DNA from: Haoranjiania flava
GTDB taxonomy: Bacteria > Bacteroidota > Bacteroidia > Chitinophagales > Chitinophagaceae
Length of the DNA: 64,000 nucleotides
Direction: 5' to 3'
NCBI RefSeq assembly: GCF_025631005.1
Contig: NZ_JAOTPL010000014.1
Coordinates: forward strand, 20,425 to 84,424
Shown: positions 1 to 9,132 of the stretch, piece after piece
How the letters are laid out: each line of letters opens with the position of its first letter
How positions within the stretch are numbered: the first letter of the stretch is position 1
Notes under the pieces: generated by a model
Told to the model about the DNA's origin: nothing
What the model saw: only the letters and a program-made list of their open reading frames with translations
Database searches by the model: none
Translations under genes and position numbers: made by a program

Positions 1-1209
1 GTTCATCTGGCTGGTAGCAGCATTTACCGCTTCATTACATTCAATGGGAGAAAAAACAATATCATTAGGTTTAATATTAGTGGTTTCGCACATAATTACT
101 GCTCTCTCAATTATGTATTGCAGTTCCCTCACATTGCCGGGAAAATGGTAATGCTCCAATTTTTCTATTGCTTTTTTATCAATTGACAGGAATGGTTTAA
201 AGTATTTTTCTGAATAAAATGCTACAAAATGATCTGCCAGAAGCTGAATATCGCCGTCCCTTTGTCTTAATGGCGGAAGCAGTATTTCAACAGTATTAAT
301 GCGATAAATCAAATCTTTTCTGAAACGCTTTTCATCTGCCAGCTCGTGCATTGGCAGGTTTGTAGCACAGATTAAACGAATATTGACAGGCAGTGGCAGG
401 TTGCTTCCCAGCTTAATAACCTGGCGGCTTTGCAAAACGGAAAGCAGCCTTGCCTGCTGGTGCAGTGATATATTCCCGATCTCATCTAAAAACAGCGTAC
501 CGCCATTTGCAGCCTCAAACCTTCCTGTTCGTTCTTCGCGGGCGTCTGTAAAGGCGCCTTTCACATGGCCGAACAATTCGCTCTCGAAGAGCGTTTCGGT
601 GAGCGAACCAACATCTGTTTTAATAAATGGTTTTGATGCACGCAGCGATTGCTGGTGTATTGCTTTTGCCACAAGGTCTTTACCGGTGCCGTTTTCGCCG
701 AGTATTAAAATATTAGCATCCGTGGGCGCTATTTTTTCAATTTTTTTCAGCACATCTTTCATCACCTCCGACTTCACCAAAAAATTTCCTTTGTCTTCAC
801 GGATGGTGATATCAGTTCCAGATTTCTTTTTCAGTATATCCCTGATGCTATTTAATAAGGATTCATTCTGCCAGGGTTTTAGTAAGAAGTCTGATGCTCC
901 TTCTTTTAATGATCTTACTGCCAGGTCAATATCTCCATAAGCGGTAATCATTATAACAGAAGCGTTTGAGCCTAGTGATTTTACTTTTCTCAACCAATAC
1001 AATCCTTCATTTCCGGAATTTAGAGAACTGCTGAAATTCATATCCATTAGTACCACGTCAAAATCTCTTTTCAGGAAAATAGAGCGCAGCATCTCAGGAT
1101 TTTTTTCCGTAACAACTTCTTTTGCATGAGACTTTAAGAGGAGCCTGGCGGCAGTTAATACATCCGCATCATCATCAATCACCAGTATAGTCGCGTCCCT
1201 GAGTAACAT
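1..1209 (-). CDS. NtrC-family sigma-54-dependent response regulator (C-terminus outside window)
   Basis: Two-component regulator that activates sigma-54 promoters when phosphorylated. Reading the minus strand from ATG at 1209 gives 403 codons open to the window edge. Receiver domain is residues 1-120: acidic pocket D11-D13, phospho-acceptor D56, conserved K111. The AAA+ domain follows: Walker A GENGTGKD at 171-178, a GAFTDA loop at 218-223 where the textbook motif is GAFTGA, and Walker B GTLFLDEIG at 237-245. The Fis-type DNA-binding helix-turn-helix is not in the window. It is transcribed away from the efflux operon that starts at 1420, with a perfect inverted repeat between them, so control of that operon is likely. 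The partner histidine kinase is not seen and may lie further left. The family is certain; the target is inferred. Confidence 0.95.
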   Translation of the reverse strand, partial: MLLRDATILVIDDDADVLTAARLLLKSHAKEVVTEKNPEMLRSIFLKRDFDVVLMDMNFSSSLNSGNEGLYWLRKVKSLGSNASVIMITAYGDIDLAVRSLKEGASDFLLKPWQNESLLNSIRDILKKKSGTDITIREDKGNFLVKSEVMKDVLKKIEKIAPTDANILILGENGTGKDLVAKAIHQQSLRASKPFIKTDVGSLTETLFESELFGHVKGAFTDAREERTGRFEAANGGTLFLDEIGNISLHQQARLLSVLQSRQVIKLGSNLPLPVNIRLICATNLPMHELADEKRFRKDLIYRINTVEILLPPLRQRDGDIQLLADHFVAFYSEKYFKPFLSIDKKAIEKLEHYHFPGNVRELQYIIERAVIMCETTNIKPNDIVFSPIECNEAVNAATSQMN

Positions 1210-1285
1210 AGTTTTTCTAAAGCAAATTTACGAATACCTCTATTTTTACAATTCTAAAGATATTGTAAATAGAAACTGTATCAAA

Positions 1286-1306
1286 ACCGCACAGTTGGTG
1301 TGCGGT
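1286..1306. promoter_or_regulatory. Perfect inverted repeat, candidate activator site for the efflux operon
   Basis: ACCGCACA (1286-1293) and TGTGCGGT (1299-1306) form a perfect 8-bp inverted repeat around a 5-base spacer. It lies between the divergent NtrC-type regulator gene and the efflux operon, 114 bases before the adaptor start at 1420. That distance suits an upstream activating sequence for a sigma-54 activator. No T-run follows, so a terminator is unlikely. A degenerate -24/-12-like match (TTGGCA at 1368) lies downstream but its spacing is one base short. Function is inferred from position and symmetry. Confidence 0.5.
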
Positions 1307-1419
1307 ACTGTAACATCTAAATATTTCATCAGCCATTTAAAGTTATGCGATTCAATTAGTTGCTAATTTGGCATAGCATTGATTGTTAATTTGTAAAATC
1401 ATCAATAAAAATATTACAG

Positions 1420-2676
1420 GTGGACAGGCCGATTGAGAAAAAATTTTGGAGTAAGAAAAGGATCCTGATGATCGCAGCAATTACCGGGATTGCGGTGTTA
1501 ATAGGTTTGAGTATTTACCTCAGCACCGGCAATAGCAAACTGAATGTAGATACAGAACGTATAACTATCAGTGAAGTAAAAAAGGCACTTTTCAAAGAAT
1601 ACATTCCTGTAAACGGTGTGGTTTTACCAATGAATACTATTTACCTGGATGCAATGGAAGGCGGGCGCGTTGAAGAAAAATATGTGGAAGATGGTACTGT
1701 GATGGCGAAGGGACAGCCTATCCTCAGGCTGAGCAATTCTGACCTGATGCTGAATTTGCTCACTCAGCAATCACAGGTGTATAATACACTTACGCAGATG
1801 CAGATTGCGCAAAATGCCGCACAACAAAATACAGTGTCGAAACTTAATCAGATGGCAGATGTGGAAAGCCAGTTAAAAGAAGCAAAAAGGGTTTATGAAA
1901 TGAATAAATACCTTTATGAAAACAATGCCATTGGTTTGCAGGAATTTAAAAAATCAGAGAATGATTATAATTATTACGCACAAAAAAAAGAACTGTCTGA
2001 AAGAATACTGAAGCAGGATGAAGAGTTGAGCCGTCAGCAAACCAAACAGGCCGGTCAATCGTATGCAGGGTCACAACGTACATTAGGCTTGTTTAGCCAA
2101 AAGGTTGGGGACCTTATTGTACGTGCTCCTGTAGCAGGGCAGCTCACATCTTTAGATGCTGAGATAGGACAATCTGTAAACAAGGGCACAAGGTTAGGCC
2201 AGCTGGATGTAATAGGTAGTTATAAGGTGCGTGCTGATATTGACGAGCATTATATTTCAAGAATTTTTACAGGATTAACCGGCGAAGCAAGCATAGCTAA
2301 TAAACCTTATCAGTTAACCGTTAAAAAAGTTTTCAGCCAGGTAAACAATGGCCGTTTCCAGGTGGATCTGGAGTTTGTAAAAGACTGGCCGTCAGATATC
2401 CGTCGCGGGCAAACTATACAGATCAGTCTGGCGTTAAGCGATGAAACAACCGCGTTGTTGCTTCCCAAAGGCGGCTTTTACCAGCAAACGGGTGGCAACT
2501 GGGTATTTAAAGTAAGCGAAAACGGAAAAATTGCTTATAAGGTTGACGTGCAATTGGGTAGACAAAACCCGGATTATTACGAAGTGATGAACGGATTAAA
2601 ACCTGGGGATAAAGTAGTAACGAGCAGTTATGAAAATTATGGAGATATGCAGGAATTGGTATTGAAAAATCACTAA
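1420..2676 (+). CDS. MacA/HlyD-type periplasmic adaptor subunit of an ABC efflux system
   Basis: Membrane fusion protein linking inner-membrane ABC permeases to an outer-membrane channel. The 418-residue product starts with GTG at 1420; no in-frame ATG fits better, since the charged head and membrane anchor (about residues 13-33) follow directly. Then come a first beta/lipoyl half (about 60-110), a long Gln/Lys-rich helical hairpin (about 110-200, coiled coil), a second lipoyl half around VRAPVAGQLTSLDAEIGQSV and beta-barrel/membrane-proximal domains to the end. It is the first gene of an operon with two ABC ATPases, three FtsX-type permeases and a TolC-like protein. Substrate cannot be told from sequence; families of this kind export peptides, antibiotics or lipids. 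Expression is probably under the divergent sigma-54 regulator. Confidence 0.92.
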   Translation: MDRPIEKKFWSKKRILMIAAITGIAVLIGLSIYLSTGNSKLNVDTERITISEVKKALFKEYIPVNGVVLPMNTIYLDAMEGGRVEEKYVEDGTVMAKGQPILRLSNSDLMLNLLTQQSQVYNTLTQMQIAQNAAQQNTVSKLNQMADVESQLKEAKRVYEMNKYLYENNAIGLQEFKKSENDYNYYAQKKELSERILKQDEELSRQQTKQAGQSYAGSQRTLGLFSQKVGDLIVRAPVAGQLTSLDAEIGQSVNKGTRLGQLDVIGSYKVRADIDEHYISRIFTGLTGEASIANKPYQLTVKKVFSQVNNGRFQVDLEFVKDWPSDIRRGQTIQISLALSDETTALLLPKGGFYQQTGGNWVFKVSENGKIAYKVDVQLGRQNPDYYEVMNGLKPGDKVVTSSYENYGDMQELVLKNH

Positions 2677-2748
2677 GCCTCCGTAAAGTGAATATTAAAA
2701 TGCTCACCGTATGTTGATTTTTATAACCTGAACAATTACATAAGCTGA

Positions 2749-3111
2749 TTAAATGAGAATGATTTTTACATCTTTTATTTTATCAAACCCTTTGTCAGGG
2801 GTTACTACCTGTAGTTGCAGAAATTTCGCTCTGGCAGCAATTATAGCCTCGGGTGTATTCAGTATTTGGTTTTGCCTCAACTCAATTGCAATGTTTTTTA
2901 TTTCCGGCGTAAGGCCTGTTATCACGCAATCATTCAAAAGAGATTTTCATAATGCTTTTTTCAAAGGCTTGAGCTTAGGTCAGCCTAAAAGTTCAATTTC
3001 AGTAATTATAGAAACATATACCGTTGCATCTAAAAATGGCTCTGTCTTTTCTATTCCTTCATGCACATTGATCAGGAAATTGGTATCGGCAACAAAATTA
3101 AGCCCATCCGT
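2749..3111 (-). pseudogene. Decayed PIN-domain (VapC-like) toxin gene
   Basis: Read on the minus strand, the frame from 3111 to the TAA at 2749 gives a full-length PIN protein of about 120 residues. It opens with DGLNFVADTNFLINVHEG (the first PIN Asp) and ends with LNTPEAIIAARAKFL and VVTPDKGFDKIKDVKIILI (further PIN acidic positions). It is dead by three visible lesions: the expected start ATG is ACG at 3109-3111, and TGA stops at 2980-2982 and 2947-2949 interrupt LLG-stop-PKLKP and KAL-stop-KSLL. Both stops sit where the family usually has Trp, so each is explained by a TGG-to-TGA change. It lies antisense inside the efflux operon and overlaps the antitoxin remnant upstream. Confidence 0.82.
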
Positions 3112-3265
3112 GTCTTACTTTTTTCTGATAAGAAACCGCATGCAGGCTGCGTTTCAACTTGCCGAAGTGTTTACACAGCGTTTTCTTATTCCCCATTATG
3201 GAAACATCAGAAAAAGCCTTTTACACTTTTTCTTTTGTAACAGGTTTTTTAATTTCTATAACCAT
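3098..3265 (-). pseudogene. Decayed antitoxin gene paired with the PIN remnant
   Basis: ATG at 3265 opens a 55-codon frame (MVIEIKKPVTKEKV, then TAA at codon 15). It reads on as KAFSDVSIMGNKKTLCKHFGKLKRSL and ends YQKKVRHGWA at the stop at 3098. A short basic protein of this layout, ending just inside the start of a PIN toxin gene, is the usual antitoxin partner in Bacteroidota. The 14-base overlap with the toxin frame is the translational-coupling arrangement of a toxin-antitoxin pair. The internal stop inactivates it. The assignment rests on position and overall pattern, since antitoxins of this type are poorly conserved. Confidence 0.65.
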
Positions 3266-3372
3266 ATTCCGATGCTTAAAAAATTATATTCCTTATCAAA
3301 ATTTATATTAAAATGATAACAACTGAAATTAAAGATGCAAGCCTGATCCCCCCTTTTGTGAACGGTGACACA

Positions 3373-4050
3373 ATGATAAAAATTACCGGGCTCGAAAAGA
3401 TCTACAGAACCGAAGAAGTAGAAACCCTCGCCTTAAATAAAATATCCTTCGAAGTAAAGCCCGGTGAGTTTGTAGCCGTAATGGGCCCTTCCGGCTGCGG
3501 AAAGTCAACACTTTTAAACATCATCGGGCTTTTAGATGATCCCGATGCCGGGAGCTATTTGTTCAACGGGACAGAAGTGGCAAAGTTCAACGAAAGAAAA
3601 CGCGCGGATATGCGCAAGAAAAACATCGGATTTGTTTTCCAGAGCTTTAACCTCATTGATGAACTGACAGTTTATGAAAACGTGGAATTGCCGCTGATGT
3701 ACGCAGGTGTGAAGAAATCTGATCGTAAGGCAAGGGTTGAAGAAGTGCTGGATAAAGTGCAGATCATGCACCGCCGCAATCATTTTCCACAGCAGCTTTC
3801 AGGTGGGCAGCAGCAGCGTGTAGCTGTTGCCCGTGCTGTGGTGAACCGCCCAAAGCTTATCCTTGCCGATGAGCCTACAGGTAACCTCGATAGCACGAAC
3901 GGTAATGAAGTAATGCAAATGCTCACTGACCTCAATGAAGCGGGAACTACCATCGTCATGGTTACGCACAGCGAACACGATGCCCGTTACAGCCACCGCA
4001 TTGTCAGAATGTTGGATGGGCAAACGGTGATTGAAAATATTTTAATTTAA
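3373..4050 (+). CDS. ABC transporter ATP-binding protein (MacB/LolD type)
   Basis: Nucleotide-binding subunit that powers the FtsX-type permeases downstream. The product begins MIKITGLEKIYRTEEVETLAL, the normal N-terminus of this family. An in-frame ATG at 3313 would add 20 residues without family character, so 3373 is preferred. It has Walker A GPSGCGKST, a Q-loop FVFQSFNL, the signature LSGGQQQR, Walker B LILADEPTGNLD and the H-loop VTHSEHDA. About 225 residues is the standard length for a stand-alone MacB-type ATPase. It follows the adaptor gene after a gap that holds a dead toxin-antitoxin pair and precedes the first permease by 80 bases. Confidence 0.93.
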   Translation: MIKITGLEKIYRTEEVETLALNKISFEVKPGEFVAVMGPSGCGKSTLLNIIGLLDDPDAGSYLFNGTEVAKFNERKRADMRKKNIGFVFQSFNLIDELTVYENVELPLMYAGVKKSDRKARVEEVLDKVQIMHRRNHFPQQLSGGQQQRVAVARAVVNRPKLILADEPTGNLDSTNGNEVMQMLTDLNEAGTTIVMVTHSEHDARYSHRIVRMLDGQTVIENILI

Positions 4051-4076
4051 ATAAGCATTGTGTATGAGTTTCAGCT

Positions 4077-4111
4077 GTCTTACATCTCAGTTCTTACGTT
4101 TCACATCTCAA
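4077..4111. repeat. Heptad-periodic intergenic repeat
   Basis: Five successive 7-mers GTCTTAC, ATCTCAG, TTCTTAC, GTTTCAC and ATCTCAA fill the gap before the first permease. The same pattern, in the same phase, recurs before permeases 2 and 3. Confidence 0.6.
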
Positions 4112-4130
4112 AGATCAATTCTTTAATACC

Positions 4131-6521
4131 ATGATCAAAAATTATTTCAAAACTGCGTGGCGAAACCTGTTAAAAGGCAAATTCTTTAGTGCGCTAAATT
4201 TAATCGGGCTGGCAGTGGGGCTGGCCGCAGGGATAATGATATTAATGTGGGTACATTTCCAATATAGTTTCAACAGTCACATTAAAGATGCAGACAAGAT
4301 TTTTTCTGTGAATATAAAAATGCCCAATAATGGAGAAATTATACATTTCAGTAATTCCACCGGTGTTTTAAAAACTTTATCGGCTTCTATCCCGGAAATA
4401 GAATCCGTTATGCGCTTATCGCAAAATTATGTAACGCTTCTTACATACGGCTCCCAGGAATTATACAACAAAAGCCAGGCTTTTTATGCCGATAGCAATT
4501 TCTTCAAATTCTTTTCGCATCAAATTGTAGCAGGAGATAAAAAGTCGCCACTTGCATTAAGTAATTCAATCGTCATCAATGAAACAACTGCGCGTTACTT
4601 GTTTGGCAACGACAATCCTATTGGCAAAACACTTAAGAAAGATAATTCAACCAATTATGTTGTAACCGCTGTAATGAAAGATTTTCCGAAGAACACTTCC
4701 ATCAGGCCTGAAATATTATTTTCCATGGCGGAGTTAGCTTCTAATTTTACAAATAATGGCGGGAATGGGGTCTGGAAAACGATTGATGAAGATATGGGAA
4801 ATTATGCCTTTTACTCTTTCATAAAGGCCCGTAATGAAAGCATAGCTGCATCTGCACTACAAAAAATTTCTAAAATGTTTATTGAGAGATTTCCCCATAA
4901 GGAATATAAAGCTGTACAGAAAGTGCAATTTTTTCCTATGAAGTTTACTGAATTAAACCTCAGGTCTGTTGATGGGAAAGATACGAATCTGAAACTTGTG
5001 AGATTGTTTCTGGCTATTGGAATCTTGATTCTTGTAATAGCTTGTATCAACTATGTCAATCTTTCCACCGCCCGTGCTATAGGCCGAATGAAAGAAGTTG
5101 GCATGCGAAAAATTACCGGCGCCAACAAAATACAAATATTTACTCAGTTCGTTTTTGAAACCACTTTATTGTTTGGTATTGCAGCTTTGGGATGCTTATT
5201 AATGCTTTATTTTTTCATTCCTCTTTTTAATAAAACGTTTATGGAAGAGGGTTTAGAAATATCCCTGTTTGATCCGGGAATATGGAAAGTAATTTTAGTA
5301 ATGTTTTTAGCCACTTTGGCTGCAGCAGCAGTATACCCAGCTATTTTTCTTTCGTCTTTTAAGCCAATGGAAGTGTTCCAAAAAAGACATTTATCCTCCT
5401 CGGGCAATTCCTACATAAGAAGGGCGCTGGTAGTTTTACAGTTCTTTATCTCTATTGTGTTGATTATAGCTACCATCATTATCACACGCCAGATGAACTA
5501 TATCAGGAAAATGGACCTGGGTTATGATCAGTCTTATGTGCTTACTGCTCCCATGAAAACGAATATGGTCATGCATACAGAAGCTGTGCTCAATGAACTG
5601 AGAAAGGACCCATCTATACAGGCTGCTTCTGTGGCCAACGGGTATATCAGTAGTATACAACATGCTTCAGGAGATTATCATGATGCAGATCACAAGCCTG
5701 GCAGCATTTTCTTTTATGAATTAAATGTAGAGCCACGCTTTATTCCTGCTATGCAGTTATCAATTGCTAAGGGTAAAAATTTCTCCGGAACGCCAGGTGA
5801 TTCTACATCCTTTATATTGAATGAAACAGCAATAAAAAAGCTTGCAATTAAGGATCCCATTGGAAAAGAAATTACATACCATGATACTAAAGGTACTATT
5901 ATAGGAATAGTGAAGGATTTCCATTTCCATGATTTGCATCAGCCCATAGCACCCCTAATAATGAGTAGTTCTAAAAAGGGATGGAATTCAGTACTATATG
6001 TAAAAACTACCGCACAAAATGCACAAAGAGCAATTGAAGCAACCAAAAGGCAATGGGTAAAATATACTAACGAATATCCCTTTGAATACACATTCCTGGA
6101 TGAATCATTTGCAGAGCAATATAAATCTGATATCAATTTTACAATACTTATTAAATTATTCGGAGCTATTGCCATATTAATTTCCTGCCTTGGGCTTTTA
6201 GGGCTGGCAGCCTATAGTACAGAAGTACGCAGGAAGGAAATTGGCGTACGCAAAGTTTTAGGCGCCAATGCTTACCAGATATCTGCTATGCTAAATGCTG
6301 ATTTTTTAAAGCTGGTCCTGATCTCCTTTGTTTTTGCATTGCCTGCGGGGTGGTGGGCCATGCATAAGTGGTTGCAAGGATTTGCTTACCGTACGCAGAT
6401 TGAATGGTGGATTTTTGTTTTTGCGGGTACTATATCAATATTAATAGCATTGATTGCAGTAAGCACGCAGTCTGTTAAGGCAGCGCTTACTAACCCCATA
6501 AAAAGCTTAAGAACAGAATAA
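4131..6521 (+). CDS. FtsX/MacB-type ABC permease, copy 1 of 3
   Basis: Inner-membrane permease of 796 residues with the family architecture. A cytoplasmic start MIKNYFKTAWRNLLKG and a first membrane helix (about 22-42) are followed by a periplasmic MacB_PCD domain. Three helices come next (about 285-400), with the FtsX signature ARAIGRMKEVGMRKITGA between the first two. A second copy of the whole plan follows, with EVRRKEIGVRKVLGANAYQI near residue 700 and a C-terminus ending PIKSLRTE. Two FtsX halves in one chain are usual in Bacteroidota. Start and end sequences match the next two permeases almost base for base, a sign of tandem duplication or gene conversion. The pairing ATPase is probably the gene just upstream. 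Confidence 0.92.
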   Translation: MIKNYFKTAWRNLLKGKFFSALNLIGLAVGLAAGIMILMWVHFQYSFNSHIKDADKIFSVNIKMPNNGEIIHFSNSTGVLKTLSASIPEIESVMRLSQNYVTLLTYGSQELYNKSQAFYADSNFFKFFSHQIVAGDKKSPLALSNSIVINETTARYLFGNDNPIGKTLKKDNSTNYVVTAVMKDFPKNTSIRPEILFSMAELASNFTNNGGNGVWKTIDEDMGNYAFYSFIKARNESIAASALQKISKMFIERFPHKEYKAVQKVQFFPMKFTELNLRSVDGKDTNLKLVRLFLAIGILILVIACINYVNLSTARAIGRMKEVGMRKITGANKIQIFTQFVFETTLLFGIAALGCLLMLYFFIPLFNKTFMEEGLEISLFDPGIWKVILVMFLATLAAAAVYPAIFLSSFKPMEVFQKRHLSSSGNSYIRRALVVLQFFISIVLIIATIIITRQMNYIRKMDLGYDQSYVLTAPMKTNMVMHTEAVLNELRKDPSIQAASVANGYISSIQHASGDYHDADHKPGSIFFYELNVEPRFIPAMQLSIAKGKNFSGTPGDSTSFILNETAIKKLAIKDPIGKEITYHDTKGTIIGIVKDFHFHDLHQPIAPLIMSSSKKGWNSVLYVKTTAQNAQRAIEATKRQWVKYTNEYPFEYTFLDESFAEQYKSDINFTILIKLFGAIAILISCLGLLGLAAYSTEVRRKEIGVRKVLGANAYQISAMLNADFLKLVLISFVFALPAGWWAMHKWLQGFAYRTQIEWWIFVFAGTISILIALIAVSTQSVKAALTNPIKSLRTE

Positions 6522-6524
6522 ATC

Positions 6525-6638
6525 AAAAAAATCCGAAATGAGGTTTGAGCTTTTACTGACTTACATCTCACTCCTTACCTCTCACAGCTCAATTCTTTAA
6601 TACCATGATCAAAAACTATTTTAAAACTGCGTGGCGGA
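6525..6638 (+). repeat. Duplicated intergenic block plus gene start, copy before permease 2
   Basis: The spacer from 6525 to 6604 and the first 34 coding bases of the second permease are almost identical to 9020-9132 before the third permease. In the spacer I see one extra A in an A-run and one C/T change. A more diverged relative precedes the first permease at about 4062-4164. Within it lies a heptad run (6559-6593: ACTTACA, TCTCACT, CCTTACC, TCTCACA, GCTCAAT). The block is best explained by tandem duplication followed by conversion. Confidence 0.85.
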
Positions 6639-9016
6639 ATATCAAAAAAAATAAACTTTTTTCTGTTATCAATATTGTCGGTCTGGGTATTGGCATTGCA
6701 ACCTGCTTCATTATAATGTTGTATGTACAGGACGAATTAAGCTATGATAAGTTTAATATAAATGCTGACAGAATTGCCCGCGTCATCTTTAAAGCAAATA
6801 TTAATAGCGGGGAAATAAATGAAAGTGTAACTATGCCGCCAGTTGCAAAAACCATGAAAAACAATTTTCCGGAGGTGGAAGATGCCACAAGACTTCTGCA
6901 ACAAGGCAAACCAAAGGTTACTTACAACAATAAAATCTTTAAAGATGATGAGTTGGTACTGGTTGATCCAAACTTCTTTAGCATATTCACATTGCCAATG
7001 TTACAAGGTGATTATAAAACCGCTTTGCAAAAACCAAATACGCTGGTCATCACACAAAACCTGGCAGAAAAATATTTTGGTAAAGAATCCCCGCTGGGCA
7101 GAACACTTTCCTTTAATAACAACACTTCATTTTACACTGTTACAGGTGTTATAAAAGACATCCCCTCTAATTCACATTTTCATTTTGAAATGTTTGGTTC
7201 GATGGCTGGCTGGCAAGAAGCTTCACTTGACACGTGGATGTCCGGTGGTTATCATACCTATCTTCTATTAAAGCCTGGCGCTGATTTAAAGAAGATAGAA
7301 GTAAAGTTTCCCGCAATGGTTGAAAAATACATGGGCCCACAAATTCAGCAGCAGATGGGTTTAAGCATTGAGCAGTTCCGCACTAAAGGAAATTCGATGG
7401 GCTTTACCTTACAGCCATTAACGGATATTCATTTACATTCCAATACCAACAACGAATATGAGCCCGGCGGCAATGCAACCTATGTTTACATTTTTGCGGG
7501 GGTTGCTATTTTTATGCTGATTGTAGCATGCATTAATTTTATCAATTTATCCACCGCCGGAGCGTCCAAGCGGGCAAAGGAAGTAGGCATAAGAAAAGTA
7601 TCAGGTTGCACAAAGAAGCAACTGATAGGCCAATTTTTATTAGAATCAGTATTAATCACCATCTTTGCCTTATTTGTTGCATTCACGTTAGTGAAATTGG
7701 GCATGCCTGCTTTCAATAATATAGCCGGCAAAAACCTGACTTTTAATTTTCAACCTTTCATTGCTTTTATATTTTGCGGCTTGCTGGTTGGCGTTCTCGC
7801 TGGCATTTATCCCGCATTCTATTTATCATCTTATAAACCGGTTGCGGTTTTAAAAGGAAAATTAAATAACAATAACAGCGGTTTCGGATTAAGAAGCGGC
7901 CTGGTTGTTTTTCAGTTCTTCATTTCTGTTTCCCTTATTATTGGAACAATTGTCGTTTATCAACAGATGAAATATATTCAGAACAAAGACCTTGGTTTTG
8001 ATAAAGAACAACTAATTATTATTCCTAATTCTTATGCGTTAGGAAATAATGAGCAGACCTTTAAACAGGAAATGCTGCATGACCCGCGGATTGTAAATGC
8101 TACCGTATCATCCTATAAACCTGCGGGCCCCAGCAACTATAATAATTCGCTGGTGTTTCCGCAGGGAAACGACAACTTACTTGTAAATGGCGTGGGGTAC
8201 CGTGTTGATGAAAATTATATACCAACCTTTGGCATAAATATAGTGAACGGAAGAAATTTTTCTAAAGATTATATTTCTGATTCATCGGCGATATTATTAA
8301 ACGAAACGGCTGCGCAAATGCTCGGCTGGAACAATACAACGGTTGTTGGAAAAACGGTTCTTATGCAAAACAGCGACAGGGGCGATAATTATCCATATCG
8401 TGTAATTGGCGTGGTAAAAAATTTTAATTTTAAAACATTGCATAAAGCCATCAGCCCTTTGTTTATGACATTGAAACCTGAAAGCGGGCTCATCTTTAAA
8501 ATAAAAACGACAGATTTACGGGGACTATTATCAACCATGAATAAATTATGGAATAGTTTTCAAACCGGTGAACCTTTTGCCTATAATTTTATTGACGATC
8601 TGTTTGCTAACACTTATTCAGCAGAACAAAAAACCGGCACCATCCTAAATCTTTTTGCGATCCTTACCATTTTTGTTGCAAGTTTGGGGCTGTTTGGATT
8701 GGCAACATACACCGCGGAGCAGCGCACGAAAGAAATTGGTGTGCGAAAAGTGTTGGGTGCAAGTGTGGCCCAAATAACACAAATGCTTTCAAAGCAGTTT
8801 GTAAAGCTCGTTTGTGCTGCTTCTTTGGCCGCATTTCCGGTTGCATGGTGGGGAATGAATACATGGTTACAAAGTTTTGCTTATCGTATCCATATTAGTT
8901 GGTGGATATTTGCGGCGGCCGGTATTGCAGCGTTAATGGTTGCATTACTTACCGTGAGTTTTCAGGCGATAAAAGCAGCTACCAGGAATCCCATAAAAAG
9001 TTTAAGAACAGAATAA
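6605..9016 (+). CDS. FtsX/MacB-type ABC permease, copy 2 of 3
   Basis: Second tandem permease, 803 residues, same two-half plan as its neighbours. It starts MIKNYFKTAWRNIKKNKLFS with a first helix at about 20-42, then a MacB_PCD periplasmic domain. The central membrane block has STAGASKRAKEVGIRKVSGC (about 320-340). A second periplasmic domain and a C-terminal block with AEQRTKEIGVRKVLGASVAQ and PIKSLRTE follow. The middle of the protein differs clearly from copy 1, so these are divergent paralogues and not a recent whole-gene copy, even though both ends and the spacers are nearly identical. It probably forms hetero-pairs with the other permeases on the two ATPases of the operon. Confidence 0.92.
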   Translation: MIKNYFKTAWRNIKKNKLFSVINIVGLGIGIATCFIIMLYVQDELSYDKFNINADRIARVIFKANINSGEINESVTMPPVAKTMKNNFPEVEDATRLLQQGKPKVTYNNKIFKDDELVLVDPNFFSIFTLPMLQGDYKTALQKPNTLVITQNLAEKYFGKESPLGRTLSFNNNTSFYTVTGVIKDIPSNSHFHFEMFGSMAGWQEASLDTWMSGGYHTYLLLKPGADLKKIEVKFPAMVEKYMGPQIQQQMGLSIEQFRTKGNSMGFTLQPLTDIHLHSNTNNEYEPGGNATYVYIFAGVAIFMLIVACINFINLSTAGASKRAKEVGIRKVSGCTKKQLIGQFLLESVLITIFALFVAFTLVKLGMPAFNNIAGKNLTFNFQPFIAFIFCGLLVGVLAGIYPAFYLSSYKPVAVLKGKLNNNNSGFGLRSGLVVFQFFISVSLIIGTIVVYQQMKYIQNKDLGFDKEQLIIIPNSYALGNNEQTFKQEMLHDPRIVNATVSSYKPAGPSNYNNSLVFPQGNDNLLVNGVGYRVDENYIPTFGINIVNGRNFSKDYISDSSAILLNETAAQMLGWNNTTVVGKTVLMQNSDRGDNYPYRVIGVVKNFNFKTLHKAISPLFMTLKPESGLIFKIKTTDLRGLLSTMNKLWNSFQTGEPFAYNFIDDLFANTYSAEQKTGTILNLFAILTIFVASLGLFGLATYTAEQRTKEIGVRKVLGASVAQITQMLSKQFVKLVCAASLAAFPVAWWGMNTWLQSFAYRIHISWWIFAAAGIAALMVALLTVSFQAIKAATRNPIKSLRTE

Positions 9017-9019
9017 ATC

Positions 9020-9132
9020 AAAAAATCCGAAATGAGGTTTGAGCTTTTACTGACTTACATCTCACTTCTTACCTCTCACAGCTCAATTCTTTAATACCAT
9101 GATCAAAAACTATTTTAAAACTGCGTGGCGGA
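9020..9132 (+). repeat. Duplicated intergenic block plus gene start, copy before permease 3
   Basis: This is the near-identical partner of 6525-6638: the spacer up to 9098 and the first 34 coding bases of the third permease. Its heptad run is 9053-9087 (ACTTACA, TCTCACT, TCTTACC, TCTCACA, GCTCAAT). Confidence 0.85.

Noticed and set aside
1368..1382. TTGGCATAGCATTGA as a sigma-54 -24/-12 promoter of the efflux operon
   Set aside because: The -24 half is fair, but the -12 half is TTGA instead of TTGC and the spacing is one base short. The operon may use another start.
2947..2982. Programmed TGA recoding (TGA as Trp) in the PIN gene
   Set aside because: The start codon and the antitoxin are also damaged, and other genes here use TGG for Trp normally, so decay is the simpler explanation.
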